From NCBI RefSeq assembly GCF_001499735.1, contig NZ_LN848257.1, positions 916,296 to 976,576 of the forward strand: a stretch of 60,281 bases of DNA. The letters run 5' to 3'. Made by a program: the position numbers and the translations under genes. Numbering within the stretch: the stretch's first letter is position 1; every line of letters begins with the position of its first letter. The notes beneath the pieces were generated by a model. That model did not search any database and was not told the origin of the DNA. It worked only from the letters and a program-made list of their open reading frames with translations. Below are positions 36,526 through 43,568 of the stretch, piece by piece. Source of the DNA: Thiocapsa sp. KS1 (lineage in GTDB: Bacteria; Pseudomonadota; Gammaproteobacteria; Chromatiales; Chromatiaceae).

Positions 36526-36852
36526 CTAGGACCCGCCGCCATGACCGCTCACGAAGGCATGCAGCGGCAGTGTTTCCTCGAATCGACGTGCCTGCTCCGG
36601 GGTGGCCTCCTGCTGATAACGGCCTTTCCATTCGGTGTAGGGCATGCCGTAAATCGCCTCGCGTGCTTGGTCGTAGGACATCTCGACACCGCGCTCGGCG
36701 GCGGCGTTCATGTACCACTTCGACAGGCAGTTTCGGCAGAAGCCGGCCAGGTTCATGAGGTCGATGTTCTGCACATCGGTTCGGCGCTGCAGATGCTCCA
36801 ACAAGCCACGAAATGCCGCGGCCTCGATCTCGGTCCTGATGTTTTCGTCCAC
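36526..36852 (-). CDS. DUF1244 domain protein
   Basis: A 108-residue small protein of the DUF1244 family (Proteobacteria, all-alpha, unknown role). Signature: AFRGLLEHLQRRTDVQNIDLMNLAGFCRNCLSKWYMNAA followed by MSYDQAREAIYGMPYTEWKGRYQ. GFCRNCL is the conserved Cys pair. GTG at 36852 is the chosen start, with GAGGAG just upstream; the frame continues to 37278 through unrelated sequence. The C-terminus ends in a short HGGGS tail. It converges with the DUF302 gene and diverges from the reductase gene to its right. Confidence 0.85.
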   Translation of the reverse strand: MDENIRTEIEAAAFRGLLEHLQRRTDVQNIDLMNLAGFCRNCLSKWYMNAAAERGVEMSYDQAREAIYGMPYTEWKGRYQQEATPEQARRFEETLPLHAFVSGHGGGS

Positions 36853-37059
36853 GTGGTTTCTCCTCGAAGTGACGGGTTGAGCCGATGGATTGAAGTCGCA
36901 CCGGGAGACGCGGATACTCCCGAATGGAGGATATCGGGACTGCGCGGCGGTTTTGCGCGTTCCGTGCGACCGAACGCCGAGCGCATGACCACTCGCCTCG
37001 TAGACGGATGAGAGATCCCGACAACACGCGACCCGAGCCACATCGGAGACCTCACGCCC

Positions 37060-38529
37060 ATGGACTACCTGAGCCTGTCCCGCGCCGCACGCCTCGCGGG
37101 CGTTACGCGCGCCGAGCTGCAGCGGCGCATCAGACGCGGCGAGATCGCCACCTTCGAGGGCTCGGTCGCCGTCGGCGATCTCCTGCGCGCCTTTCCGGCG
37201 GTGAGTCTCGCGGACGACGCGGCGCTCGAACGGGTCGAGCGCATCAAGAGCGATGCGCTTCCCAAGACCGAGGGGCACGACGCGGCGCTGCCCAGCCCGC
37301 AGGTCCTGGTTGCACGACTGCGCGCGATGAGCAAGACGCTCGTCGAGCGCATGTCGGCCTTGAGTGCAGCCGAGGACCTTTTGGATCAGGTCGGCGAGCG
37401 CCTGGAGTCGCTCGCGGACTTACCCCCGGAAGCGGCTCGCACCAGGGCTCGCGAAACACGCGATTGGCTCCGGGCGACACGCGCGGCGCTGAACACGGAA
37501 GCGTTGAACGACGAACGCGCCCAACTCTTCGCCAAAGATACCTTTCTTCGCATCATGGCAGCCAACGTCAAGCTCATCCCAAGCGGTCACGACTACTTCG
37601 TCGAGGGCAACGAGTCGATCCTCGACGCGTCCGTACGGGCCGGGATCAACCTCAATTACGGTTGTGCGAGCGGTAATTGCGGGGCCTGCAAGGCGCGCTT
37701 GATCAGCGGAGAAACACGGAGGATCCGCGAGCACGACTATGTTTTGAGCGAGCGCGAGAAGGCGATGGGTTACCTCTTGACCTGCTCGCATACGGCGGTG
37801 ACCGACGTGGTCATCGAGGCGGCCGAGGCCCTCTCGGTCACCGATCTCCCGCATCAGGAGATTCGAGCCAGTCTACGCAAGCTCGAGCACATCTCCGAGG
37901 ATCTCGTCTCGCTCAACGTCCAGACCCCGCGGACCCAGACGCTGCGGTTCATGTCGGGCCAGCGCGTGCGACTCACGCTCGAAGACGGCGCGAGTCGCGA
38001 GCTGCCGATCGCGAGCTGTCCCTGCAACGCCCGCAACCTCTGGTTTTATGTCAGACGCGGCGCCGATGCCTTCTCCGACATGGTCTTCAAACCACTGCGC
38101 CCCGGCCATCTGATCACGGTCGAAGGACCTTACGGTGGATTCGTCTTGACCGAGGACGCGCCGGAGCCCGCTGTCTTCATCGCCTTCGGCGACGGCATCG
38201 CGCCCGTGAAGAGCCTGATCGAGCACGCCGTCTCGATCGATGTGGTCGAGTCCTTCCACCTCTACTGGGATACGCAATATCCGGAAGGGCACTATCAGGG
38301 ACGTTGGGGCCGCGCGCTCACGGACGCGCTGGACAACTTCCAACTGACTCCTCTGATGAGCGGCCGGGCGGAAGATGTCTTTGCGGTGATCCGCGCCGAT
38401 CACCCTGATCTACGCGGCCTGCGTTTCTATCTGGCCGGCCCGGAAGGGCCCATCGGACGGCTGACGGAACTGCTCCGCAGCGAAGGCATTACCGATGAGC
38501 GGATCGCTTGCGAGATCACCGAGACTTAA
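37060..38529 (+). CDS. HTH-ferredoxin-flavin reductase fusion
   Basis: A 489-residue three-part protein. Residues 1-45 look like a MerR/excisionase-type helix-turn-helix (SLSRAARLAGVTRAELQRRI, RRGEIATFEG). A helical segment of about 120 residues follows. Residues about 165-260 are a plant-type [2Fe-2S] ferredoxin with the ligands in CASGNCGACKARL and LLTCSHTA. The C-terminal half is a ferredoxin-NADP reductase-like FAD/NAD(P) module (RFMSGQRVRLTL, LPIASCPCN, GPYGGFVL, FIAFGDGIAPVKSLIEH). The FAD arginine motif RxYS reads LPIASCP, and the NAD motif GxGIAP is GDGIAP. Likely a redox enzyme akin to CDP-glucoseen or phenol-hydroxylase reductases; partner unknown. Confidence 0.82.
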   Translation: MDYLSLSRAARLAGVTRAELQRRIRRGEIATFEGSVAVGDLLRAFPAVSLADDAALERVERIKSDALPKTEGHDAALPSPQVLVARLRAMSKTLVERMSALSAAEDLLDQVGERLESLADLPPEAARTRARETRDWLRATRAALNTEALNDERAQLFAKDTFLRIMAANVKLIPSGHDYFVEGNESILDASVRAGINLNYGCASGNCGACKARLISGETRRIREHDYVLSEREKAMGYLLTCSHTAVTDVVIEAAEALSVTDLPHQEIRASLRKLEHISEDLVSLNVQTPRTQTLRFMSGQRVRLTLEDGASRELPIASCPCNARNLWFYVRRGADAFSDMVFKPLRPGHLITVEGPYGGFVLTEDAPEPAVFIAFGDGIAPVKSLIEHAVSIDVVESFHLYWDTQYPEGHYQGRWGRALTDALDNFQLTPLMSGRAEDVFAVIRADHPDLRGLRFYLAGPEGPIGRLTELLRSEGITDERIACEITET

Positions 38530-38719
38530 ACCGCGCATGACGCGGTATGCGATGTTCTTGGACGGGATCGACCCCGGCAGATTTAACGACCGCTGGAGAA
38601 GGCGCGGTTTAAGATATTAAAAAATGGATCATTTTAAACCGCGTGTCCGCTAAGGGCCGTGGATGCACCAAACGTTGAGCTCACTCGAAACTTAGCATCT
38701 CGCTCCGGACGCGGTTTAA
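38526..38719. repeat. Four copies of CGCGGTTTAA in alternating orientation
   Basis: The 10-bp unit occurs as TTAAACCGCG at 38526-38535, CGCGGTTTAA at 38603-38612, TTAAACCGCG at 38634-38643 and CGCGGTTTAA at 38710-38719. The inner pair brackets an AT-rich 21-bp loop (38613-38633). The first and last copies contain the stop codons of the two converging genes. The symmetric layout suggests a bidirectional terminator or a REP-like composite element. Confidence 0.6.
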
Positions 38720-39171
38720 ACCTCGAGCAGCCCCGCCATGGTCCGATAAAACCCGTCGAGCCAAGGCTCGGGTTGGTCGAACTGCCAAAGCAGAGGTCGT
38801 GATCCGTTGGTCTCGCGCGCGCCCAAATAGATGATCCTGCCGTCCCAGGTCTCACGCACCTCGAAAGAACAAAGACCGCCGGGGACGTGCAACAGGATGC
38901 CGCAGGGGTGGTCTTCTCCGCCGAGCACGGCGGCGACCAATCCGTGGACCCGGTCGGGTCGCCGATCGTAGTCCCGCGGCCAGATGCGTTTGAGCACCTC
39001 GATCTTGACGAAGTTGTCCTGAACGTCGGCGAACGCCTTCAGCAAGGGCAGCGCCGCCTCGTATCGACGCTGCGCCTTCTCCAGCGAGGTCTCCTTGACC
39101 TCCTCGTGCGAGGTTCGGGCACGCTCTGCCTGAGCCTTGATCTTGCTTAAGGTATCGTTCACGGCGTTCAT
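38716..39171 (-). CDS. Conserved hypothetical protein
   Basis: Not assigned to a family. The 151-residue soluble protein starts MNAVNDTLSKIKAQAERART; the first 60 residues are charged and helical, the rest has a beta-rich look (HPCGILLHVPGGLCSFEVRETWDGRIIYLGARE) and ends in LWQFDQPEPWLDGFYRTMAGLLEV. ATG at 39171 is preferred to a long upstream extension with arginine/glycine-rich noise. Located 83 bp downstream of the DUF2750 gene on the same strand, so possibly the last gene of a minus-strand unit. Confidence 0.6.
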   Translation of the reverse strand: MNAVNDTLSKIKAQAERARTSHEEVKETSLEKAQRRYEAALPLLKAFADVQDNFVKIEVLKRIWPRDYDRRPDRVHGLVAAVLGGEDHPCGILLHVPGGLCSFEVRETWDGRIIYLGARETNGSRPLLWQFDQPEPWLDGFYRTMAGLLEV

Positions 39172-39254
39172 CCCTTCGTGACCAAAACGAGTGACCTCGA
39201 CGAGCTCGCGAGCATCCGTCCGGCCCGCGAGTGACCGGCCTCGGATCATTCCCT

Positions 39255-39650
39255 TCAATCGCCCTGCTCGCCCTCCTCCCGAAGATCGTCCAACAGGGTC
39301 TCGGGCTCGATGACCACCCCCGAGCCGTCCGGCGCCGGAAATACGGCCGCCAGACGTCCGTCCTTTGCCATTCCAGGCAGCCAGCGGGTCATGAAGGCGT
39401 CCAGCGCAAGCGGCTCGGGTCGGCAGTCGGCCCAATCGTCGGTCGCCAGTGCCTTCGCGCACGCGGCATCGGGCCAGAAGGGGAAGCAGTCCCGACCCTC
39501 GTCGTCGGAGAAGGCAATGAAGCCGTCGTCTCCTTTCAGGGTCCAGACCTGGCCTTGCTCCACGACCTCGGCGAGAAACGCCATGTAACGCTCCTCGCCG
39601 GGGAGGTCGAAGAGGCCGAAAAGGGCGTTCGTCTGTGCCGGTGTGCTCAT
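39255..39650 (-). CDS. DUF2750 domain protein
   Basis: A 131-residue cytoplasmic protein of the DUF2750 group. Visible pattern: ERYMAFLAEVVEQGQVWTLKGDDGFIAFSDDEGRDCFPFWPDA and WADCRPEPLALDAFMTRWLPGMAKDGRLAAVFP, the latter being the conserved end of the family. Function unknown; members resemble immunity/SseB-like proteins in fold. It begins 7 nt after the GH57 stop, hence likely in the same operon as the two glycoside hydrolases. Confidence 0.82.
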   Translation of the reverse strand: MSTPAQTNALFGLFDLPGEERYMAFLAEVVEQGQVWTLKGDDGFIAFSDDEGRDCFPFWPDAACAKALATDDWADCRPEPLALDAFMTRWLPGMAKDGRLAAVFPAPDGSGVVIEPETLLDDLREEGEQGD

Positions 39651-39657
39651 GGCAGGC

Positions 39658-41124
39658 TTACCCGAAGTCCCGATCCAGAATCGCGTTGACCCGTCGGCAG
39701 ATCTCGCGTCCGTAGTCGGTCCACAGCCCCTGCCCCCAGTAGCGATAGCAGCTCGTTTGAGAGGCCATCAGGTGGAAGAGTGCGTTGCGATAGCGTGGGT
39801 CGTCGGTGGCGACGCCCGGAATCAGGACCTTTTGATTGAAGTTCGCACTCGCCTCCTCCATCGGGCCCAGCACGTCGTCGTAGCCCTTCACCCAGGACAG
39901 ATCGGATGTCCAACTGCCGCCTTCCATGTGGAATCGGCCGTCTTCCTGTTTGAGCTCGGCGATCGCCTTCTCCAGCTTCTCCGGGCCGTCGCCCGGCTGG
40001 ATGCGTGCCCAGATGCGATCGTGGAACAGGGGCTGGACCTCGGGGAGATCGGACTCCTTGATGCCGAGCGCGAAGAGATGCTCCAGATATTCGCTCCCGT
40101 TCATCATGGGCGTATCGGTGTGGCTCGACGCCCCCACCACCTCCATAAACTTACCCGGGAACTCGTTCATCATGACACCGCCGTTCTCGCCGTCGGCGAT
40201 CTGGGTGACCAGCGGCGGGATCGACTTGCCGGCGAGCGCGACGCGCTGCAGCCCTTGCGCCTCGTACCAGGGCTGCATCTGAGCGACCAGCTTGGTGTCC
40301 GAGCCCTGAGTCTTGACGATGGCGATGATGCTCGCGGTCTCGCCGTGCGAGTTGGTGACGACCAAGCGATGCGGGATGTGCGGGCGCTCCGGATTCCGCC
40401 CGGTGTCGATCTGCTGGACCGTGTGCTCCTGCACCAGGACCCATTGAAAGCCGCAGTCCACGAGCGTCTTGACGAAGGCGTAGGCGACATCGGGATGATT
40501 CGGCAGGGCCATCTCCGAGGGGGAGAAACCGCGCACCCGCTCCAGCGCCTCCCATCCAAAGATGGCGGCGAAGTGATGCTGGAAGGCCTTCACGTGGAGA
40601 CGGAAATCCTGCACCGGCGTGGAGGGTGCAACCGCATGGCCCCAGGGCATGCCGAGCCACTCCACCGCCCAGTTGTAGTCCGGGTTGCAGGTCATGCCCT
40701 TGAGCGCATCGATCACATGATGCTCGCCCATCTTGCGCAGACCGTGCAGCAGGGTGCCCGAGTATTCGAGCATGCAGCGCGGGGACTTGCCCTCGTTGAT
40801 CAACTGCGGGATGAACTCGCCCATGCGCTTGTAGCACCAGACGAAGGCCGGGGCGTTGTAATTGTCCCCGATGTGCTGGTTCTCCATCATGTACTGGAGA
40901 TTGCTGATCAGGGCGGCACTGTGCAGATCCCCGCCGCCGGCCGGGATCAGGGGCTGATGCTGGTGCAGGGCGATGGCGGTCGCCGAGCGGATGGAGCTGA
41001 AATCGATGCCGCCGCGATCGGCGAACAGCTTACGCGTCCGCGCGTCGGCGACGACGGCCTCGACCTCCGCTTCATGGCCGCAGATATTCGGAAGGTCATC
41101 GACGTACTCGGAAAGCGGTTTCAA
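39658..41124 (-). CDS. Glycoside hydrolase family 57 protein (first)
   Basis: A 488-residue GH57 enzyme of the alpha-glucan-acting superfamily. Family motifs: AIALHQHQPLIPAGG (motif 1), GFSPSEMALPNHPDVAYAF with the likely nucleophile Glu, and QIADGENGGVMMNEFPG (motif 4 with the general-acid Asp). Members process glycogen or maltodextrin (amylase, glucanotransferase or branching activity); the exact reaction cannot be read from sequence. TTG at 41124 is chosen because AAGGAG lies 7 nt upstream and the protein then begins MKPLSEYVDD; an ATG at 41175 would overlap the upstream gene end. Confidence 0.8.
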   Translation of the reverse strand: MKPLSEYVDDLPNICGHEAEVEAVVADARTRKLFADRGGIDFSSIRSATAIALHQHQPLIPAGGGDLHSAALISNLQYMMENQHIGDNYNAPAFVWCYKRMGEFIPQLINEGKSPRCMLEYSGTLLHGLRKMGEHHVIDALKGMTCNPDYNWAVEWLGMPWGHAVAPSTPVQDFRLHVKAFQHHFAAIFGWEALERVRGFSPSEMALPNHPDVAYAFVKTLVDCGFQWVLVQEHTVQQIDTGRNPERPHIPHRLVVTNSHGETASIIAIVKTQGSDTKLVAQMQPWYEAQGLQRVALAGKSIPPLVTQIADGENGGVMMNEFPGKFMEVVGASSHTDTPMMNGSEYLEHLFALGIKESDLPEVQPLFHDRIWARIQPGDGPEKLEKAIAELKQEDGRFHMEGGSWTSDLSWVKGYDDVLGPMEEASANFNQKVLIPGVATDDPRYRNALFHLMASQTSCYRYWGQGLWTDYGREICRRVNAILDRDFG

Positions 41125-41171
41125 TCTGGACTCCTTAAGGGATATGGTGGCTCCGGGGTTGCCGGAGTGGA

Positions 41172-42527
41172 TCAAGAGGATTTCGGTGCCGGTGTTTCGG
41201 AGACTGCCGGCCCATCTGGCTCGGGGCTCGGCGGATCGTCCCCGGCCGCCTCGGTACGGATGTCCGTGGCGTCCGTACCGGATAGGGGCACGAAGGCGGA
41301 CTCCGGCTTGGACTCGGACTCAGGCGCGCGTGCAACGGCCTCCGCCGGCTCCGGTCGGATCCCGATACGCGCGAGCGCAGCCCGACTGGCCGCGAGATCC
41401 GCCTCGGCGCGCGGCACCCAGGCCTCGCCCCAGTAAAGATGACAGCTGGTCTCGGCACGCAGCAGACGCCACATCGCCTCCTCGATCGCCTCGGCCTCGG
41501 GGCCTTCGCAGACGCCGCGCTCGGTGGCATACCACCGCGCGTCATGAACCGTCCGACTGGCCTTGACGAAGGCGTCGATCGCCTGCTTCTGGCGCTCCGA
41601 GCCGGTCCATTGGGTGAAGTCGCGCCCATGATGCCAGCCGGTATTCCAGGCGCCGGTGCGCACTCGCACCTCGCCGTGGGCGCCGTAGGTATCCAGATAG
41701 CGGCTGATGAAGGTGGGTGCAATCGCGGCCTCGCCGGCGGCGACCCGCTCGAGCAAGGGCAGATAGAAGGCACTCCAGAAGTTGGCCCCTTCGGTCACGT
41801 TCCTGAACCAACCGCCGTTCTCGCCGTCGGTGCAGGTGGTCACCAGCGGCGTGAAGTCGCACCACTTGGTCCGCTCGGCGACCTCGGCGAGAAACCAGTC
41901 CAGCTCCATGCCGGATTCCTGGGCATCGGAGAGATCGCGGTCGCGCACGATGACCGTGATCGCCTCGCCGCCGAAACGCGCGATGTGCGGCCGATAGCGC
42001 AGCTCCTGCCAACTCATGGGCGAGATCGGCTCGACATGCTCGCTGTCGACCATGACATACCGATAGCCGAAGGCGCGCAGCAGCGGGATCAGCTCCATCG
42101 AGAAGCCCATCTCGGGCGGCCAGAAGCCTTGGAAGCGTGGGCGCCACAGCAGGTGATGTGCGATGCCGAGCCAGCGACGCAGCTGCTCCTCGCGGTCGGC
42201 CTCGGGGATCAGGGGCAGCACCGGGTGGTAGTAACCCGTGCCCAAGACCTCGAAGAGCTTCTCGTTCTGGAAGTGCCACAGGAGGGATCCGCAATCCACG
42301 GTGCCGTAGACGCGCTTCTGGAACTCGGGATTGGACAGGGTCTCGAGCAGGGTGCCGGACAGGGAGAGATGGACGCGAGCCAGGTCTTCGTGACCCCACA
42401 GACTGCGCGGGATACGGTCCAGGGCGAAGAGGATCTCCTTCGCCTCCCAGCTCTGGTTGTCGAGGAGCTCCTCGAGATTGCCGGCGGGCTGATGCAGGTT
42501 CAGAACAAGCGCATGCTGGGCGATCAC
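41172..42527 (-). CDS. Glycoside hydrolase family 57 protein (second)
   Basis: A 451-residue GH57 paralogue. Motif 1 is ALVLNLHQPAGN; GFWPPEMGFSMELIPLLRAFGYRYVMVDSEHV holds the candidate nucleophile Glu; TCTDGENGGWFRNV holds the motif-4 Asp; HLYWGEAW resembles the C-terminal CYRYWGQG of its neighbour. The last 70 residues are Pro/Glu/Ser-rich and unlike the family. GTG at 42527 is chosen (GGAG 9 nt upstream, then MIAQHALVLNLHQP); the open frame running on to 43502 is antisense to the DUF2934 gene. 47 bp upstream of the first GH57 gene; together they probably work on storage glycogen. Confidence 0.82.
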   Translation of the reverse strand: MIAQHALVLNLHQPAGNLEELLDNQSWEAKEILFALDRIPRSLWGHEDLARVHLSLSGTLLETLSNPEFQKRVYGTVDCGSLLWHFQNEKLFEVLGTGYYHPVLPLIPEADREEQLRRWLGIAHHLLWRPRFQGFWPPEMGFSMELIPLLRAFGYRYVMVDSEHVEPISPMSWQELRYRPHIARFGGEAITVIVRDRDLSDAQESGMELDWFLAEVAERTKWCDFTPLVTTCTDGENGGWFRNVTEGANFWSAFYLPLLERVAAGEAAIAPTFISRYLDTYGAHGEVRVRTGAWNTGWHHGRDFTQWTGSERQKQAIDAFVKASRTVHDARWYATERGVCEGPEAEAIEEAMWRLLRAETSCHLYWGEAWVPRAEADLAASRAALARIGIRPEPAEAVARAPESESKPESAFVPLSGTDATDIRTEAAGDDPPSPEPDGPAVSETPAPKSS

Positions 42528-42923
42528 GGTACGACACTCCGGGATTGCATGAAGGCCATGAGAATAACAGAAGCACCGGCCCAGCCCAAAAAACCGGAGG
42601 CCCCGGCCGATGCGGACGTGCGTCCGCCGAGCGCCCGGAGCGCAATCGAAGGCCGCGCGACGCGTTTCGCGCCGAGCGAACGGATCGATACGTCTGCCCC
42701 TAACCCGAGATCGACAATCCCGTGTATCCTTATCGGTGTTGAACCGCGTCTGCTGCAAGGTTCCCGGATTCATGCGAAGCGGAATCGACTCGGCAGCAGC
42801 GCATGTCGTCCCGGACGCGGATTCAATGCAATCCCGGTTCTGAATCAAAAGGTCGCATGACCGACGGAGTCGGAGCACTTCACCCCGAAAGCCACACCAG
42901 AATCCATGAGGCGAGCGAGTGAC
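42528..42923. other. Divergent intergenic region, 396 bp
   Basis: Between the GH57 pair and the DUF2934 gene. A 103-codon open frame (plus, from 42549) is seen, but its translation is Pro/Arg-rich and without family features, so it is not called. TTCCCGGATTCATGCGAAG and ATCCCGGTTCTGAATC lie within the last 160 bp before the DUF2934 gene. Promoters for both sides should be here. Confidence 0.35.
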
Positions 42924-43463
42924 ATGGCTGACGACAAGACCATCGTAACCAAGAAGACGGCACCCAAACCGGCCGCAGACACCAAGGCGACAGTGGCGAC
43001 ACAGGCAGCGACCAAGAAGACGGTCGCGAAACCAGCCGCCGCAGGCCAGAATGCCGGAGCCAAGGTGCCGGCCGCCAAAACATCCCCCGTGAAACCCGCC
43101 CCGATCGCGGCAAAGGCTGCCCCGGCGAAGAAGGCGACACCCGCCGCGCGTCCGGCGGCGGTGACCAAGCCATCGGCCAAGGCGCCCGCGGCAACCGGTC
43201 GATCCAAAAAGGCTGCCGTCGCGAGCCAACCCGGACACTCGGTGACGCCTCCCGCAGCGAGCGCACTCGAAGGAAAATCGATCAGCCTGAGGTCGCTCGC
43301 CAATGTCTCGGCCGAGGATCGACTTCATATGATCCACGAGGCAGCCTATTACCGTGCGGAGAAGCGCCGTTTTGCACCCGGACACGAGGTCGAGGACTGG
43401 GCCGAGGCGGAACGCGAGATCGACGCGCTGCTCGCCAATGCCAAGCGGATCTCCGGAGGCTGA
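42924..43463 (+). CDS. Lys/Ala/Pro-rich protein with DUF2934 domain
   Basis: A 179-residue protein. Residues 1-110 are low-complexity (KKTAPKPAADTKATVA, AATKKTVAKPAAAG, AAPAKKATPAARPAA), like the tails of histone H1-like bacterial proteins (AlgP, HctB). The C-terminal 45 residues are a DUF2934 domain (MIHEAAYYRAEKRRFAPGHE, VEDWAEAEREIDALLA), a short domain with a conserved I...AY..AE.RGF.pG.e..DW..AE pattern. The basic tail suggests nucleic-acid binding; that is inference. ATG at 42924 gives MADDKTIVTKK; one more ATG lies at 42906. Confidence 0.75.
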   Translation: MADDKTIVTKKTAPKPAADTKATVATQAATKKTVAKPAAAGQNAGAKVPAAKTSPVKPAPIAAKAAPAKKATPAARPAAVTKPSAKAPAATGRSKKAAVASQPGHSVTPPAASALEGKSISLRSLANVSAEDRLHMIHEAAYYRAEKRRFAPGHEVEDWAEAEREIDALLANAKRISGG

Positions 43464-43508
43464 CCGCAGGCCCTCGACCCAGCCCCGAATCGGGTCCGGC
43501 AACAGACG

Positions 43509-43534
43509 GCGACCGTTGCGGTTCTCACGGTCGC
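43509..43534 (+). terminator. Candidate terminator after the DUF2934 gene
   Basis: GCGACCGT (43509-43516) and ACGGTCGC (43527-43534) form a perfect 8-bp stem with a 10-nt loop, followed by TTT, 46 bp after the stop codon. The short T tract makes it a moderate candidate. Confidence 0.5.
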
Positions 43535-43568
43535 TTTACGACAGGGATTACACTTCGAAGTCACTTTC

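Noticed and set aside
42549..42860. 103-codon open frame in the GH57/DUF2934 spacer
   Set aside because: Pro/Arg-rich, no Shine-Dalgarno of note and no family pattern; treated as noncoding.
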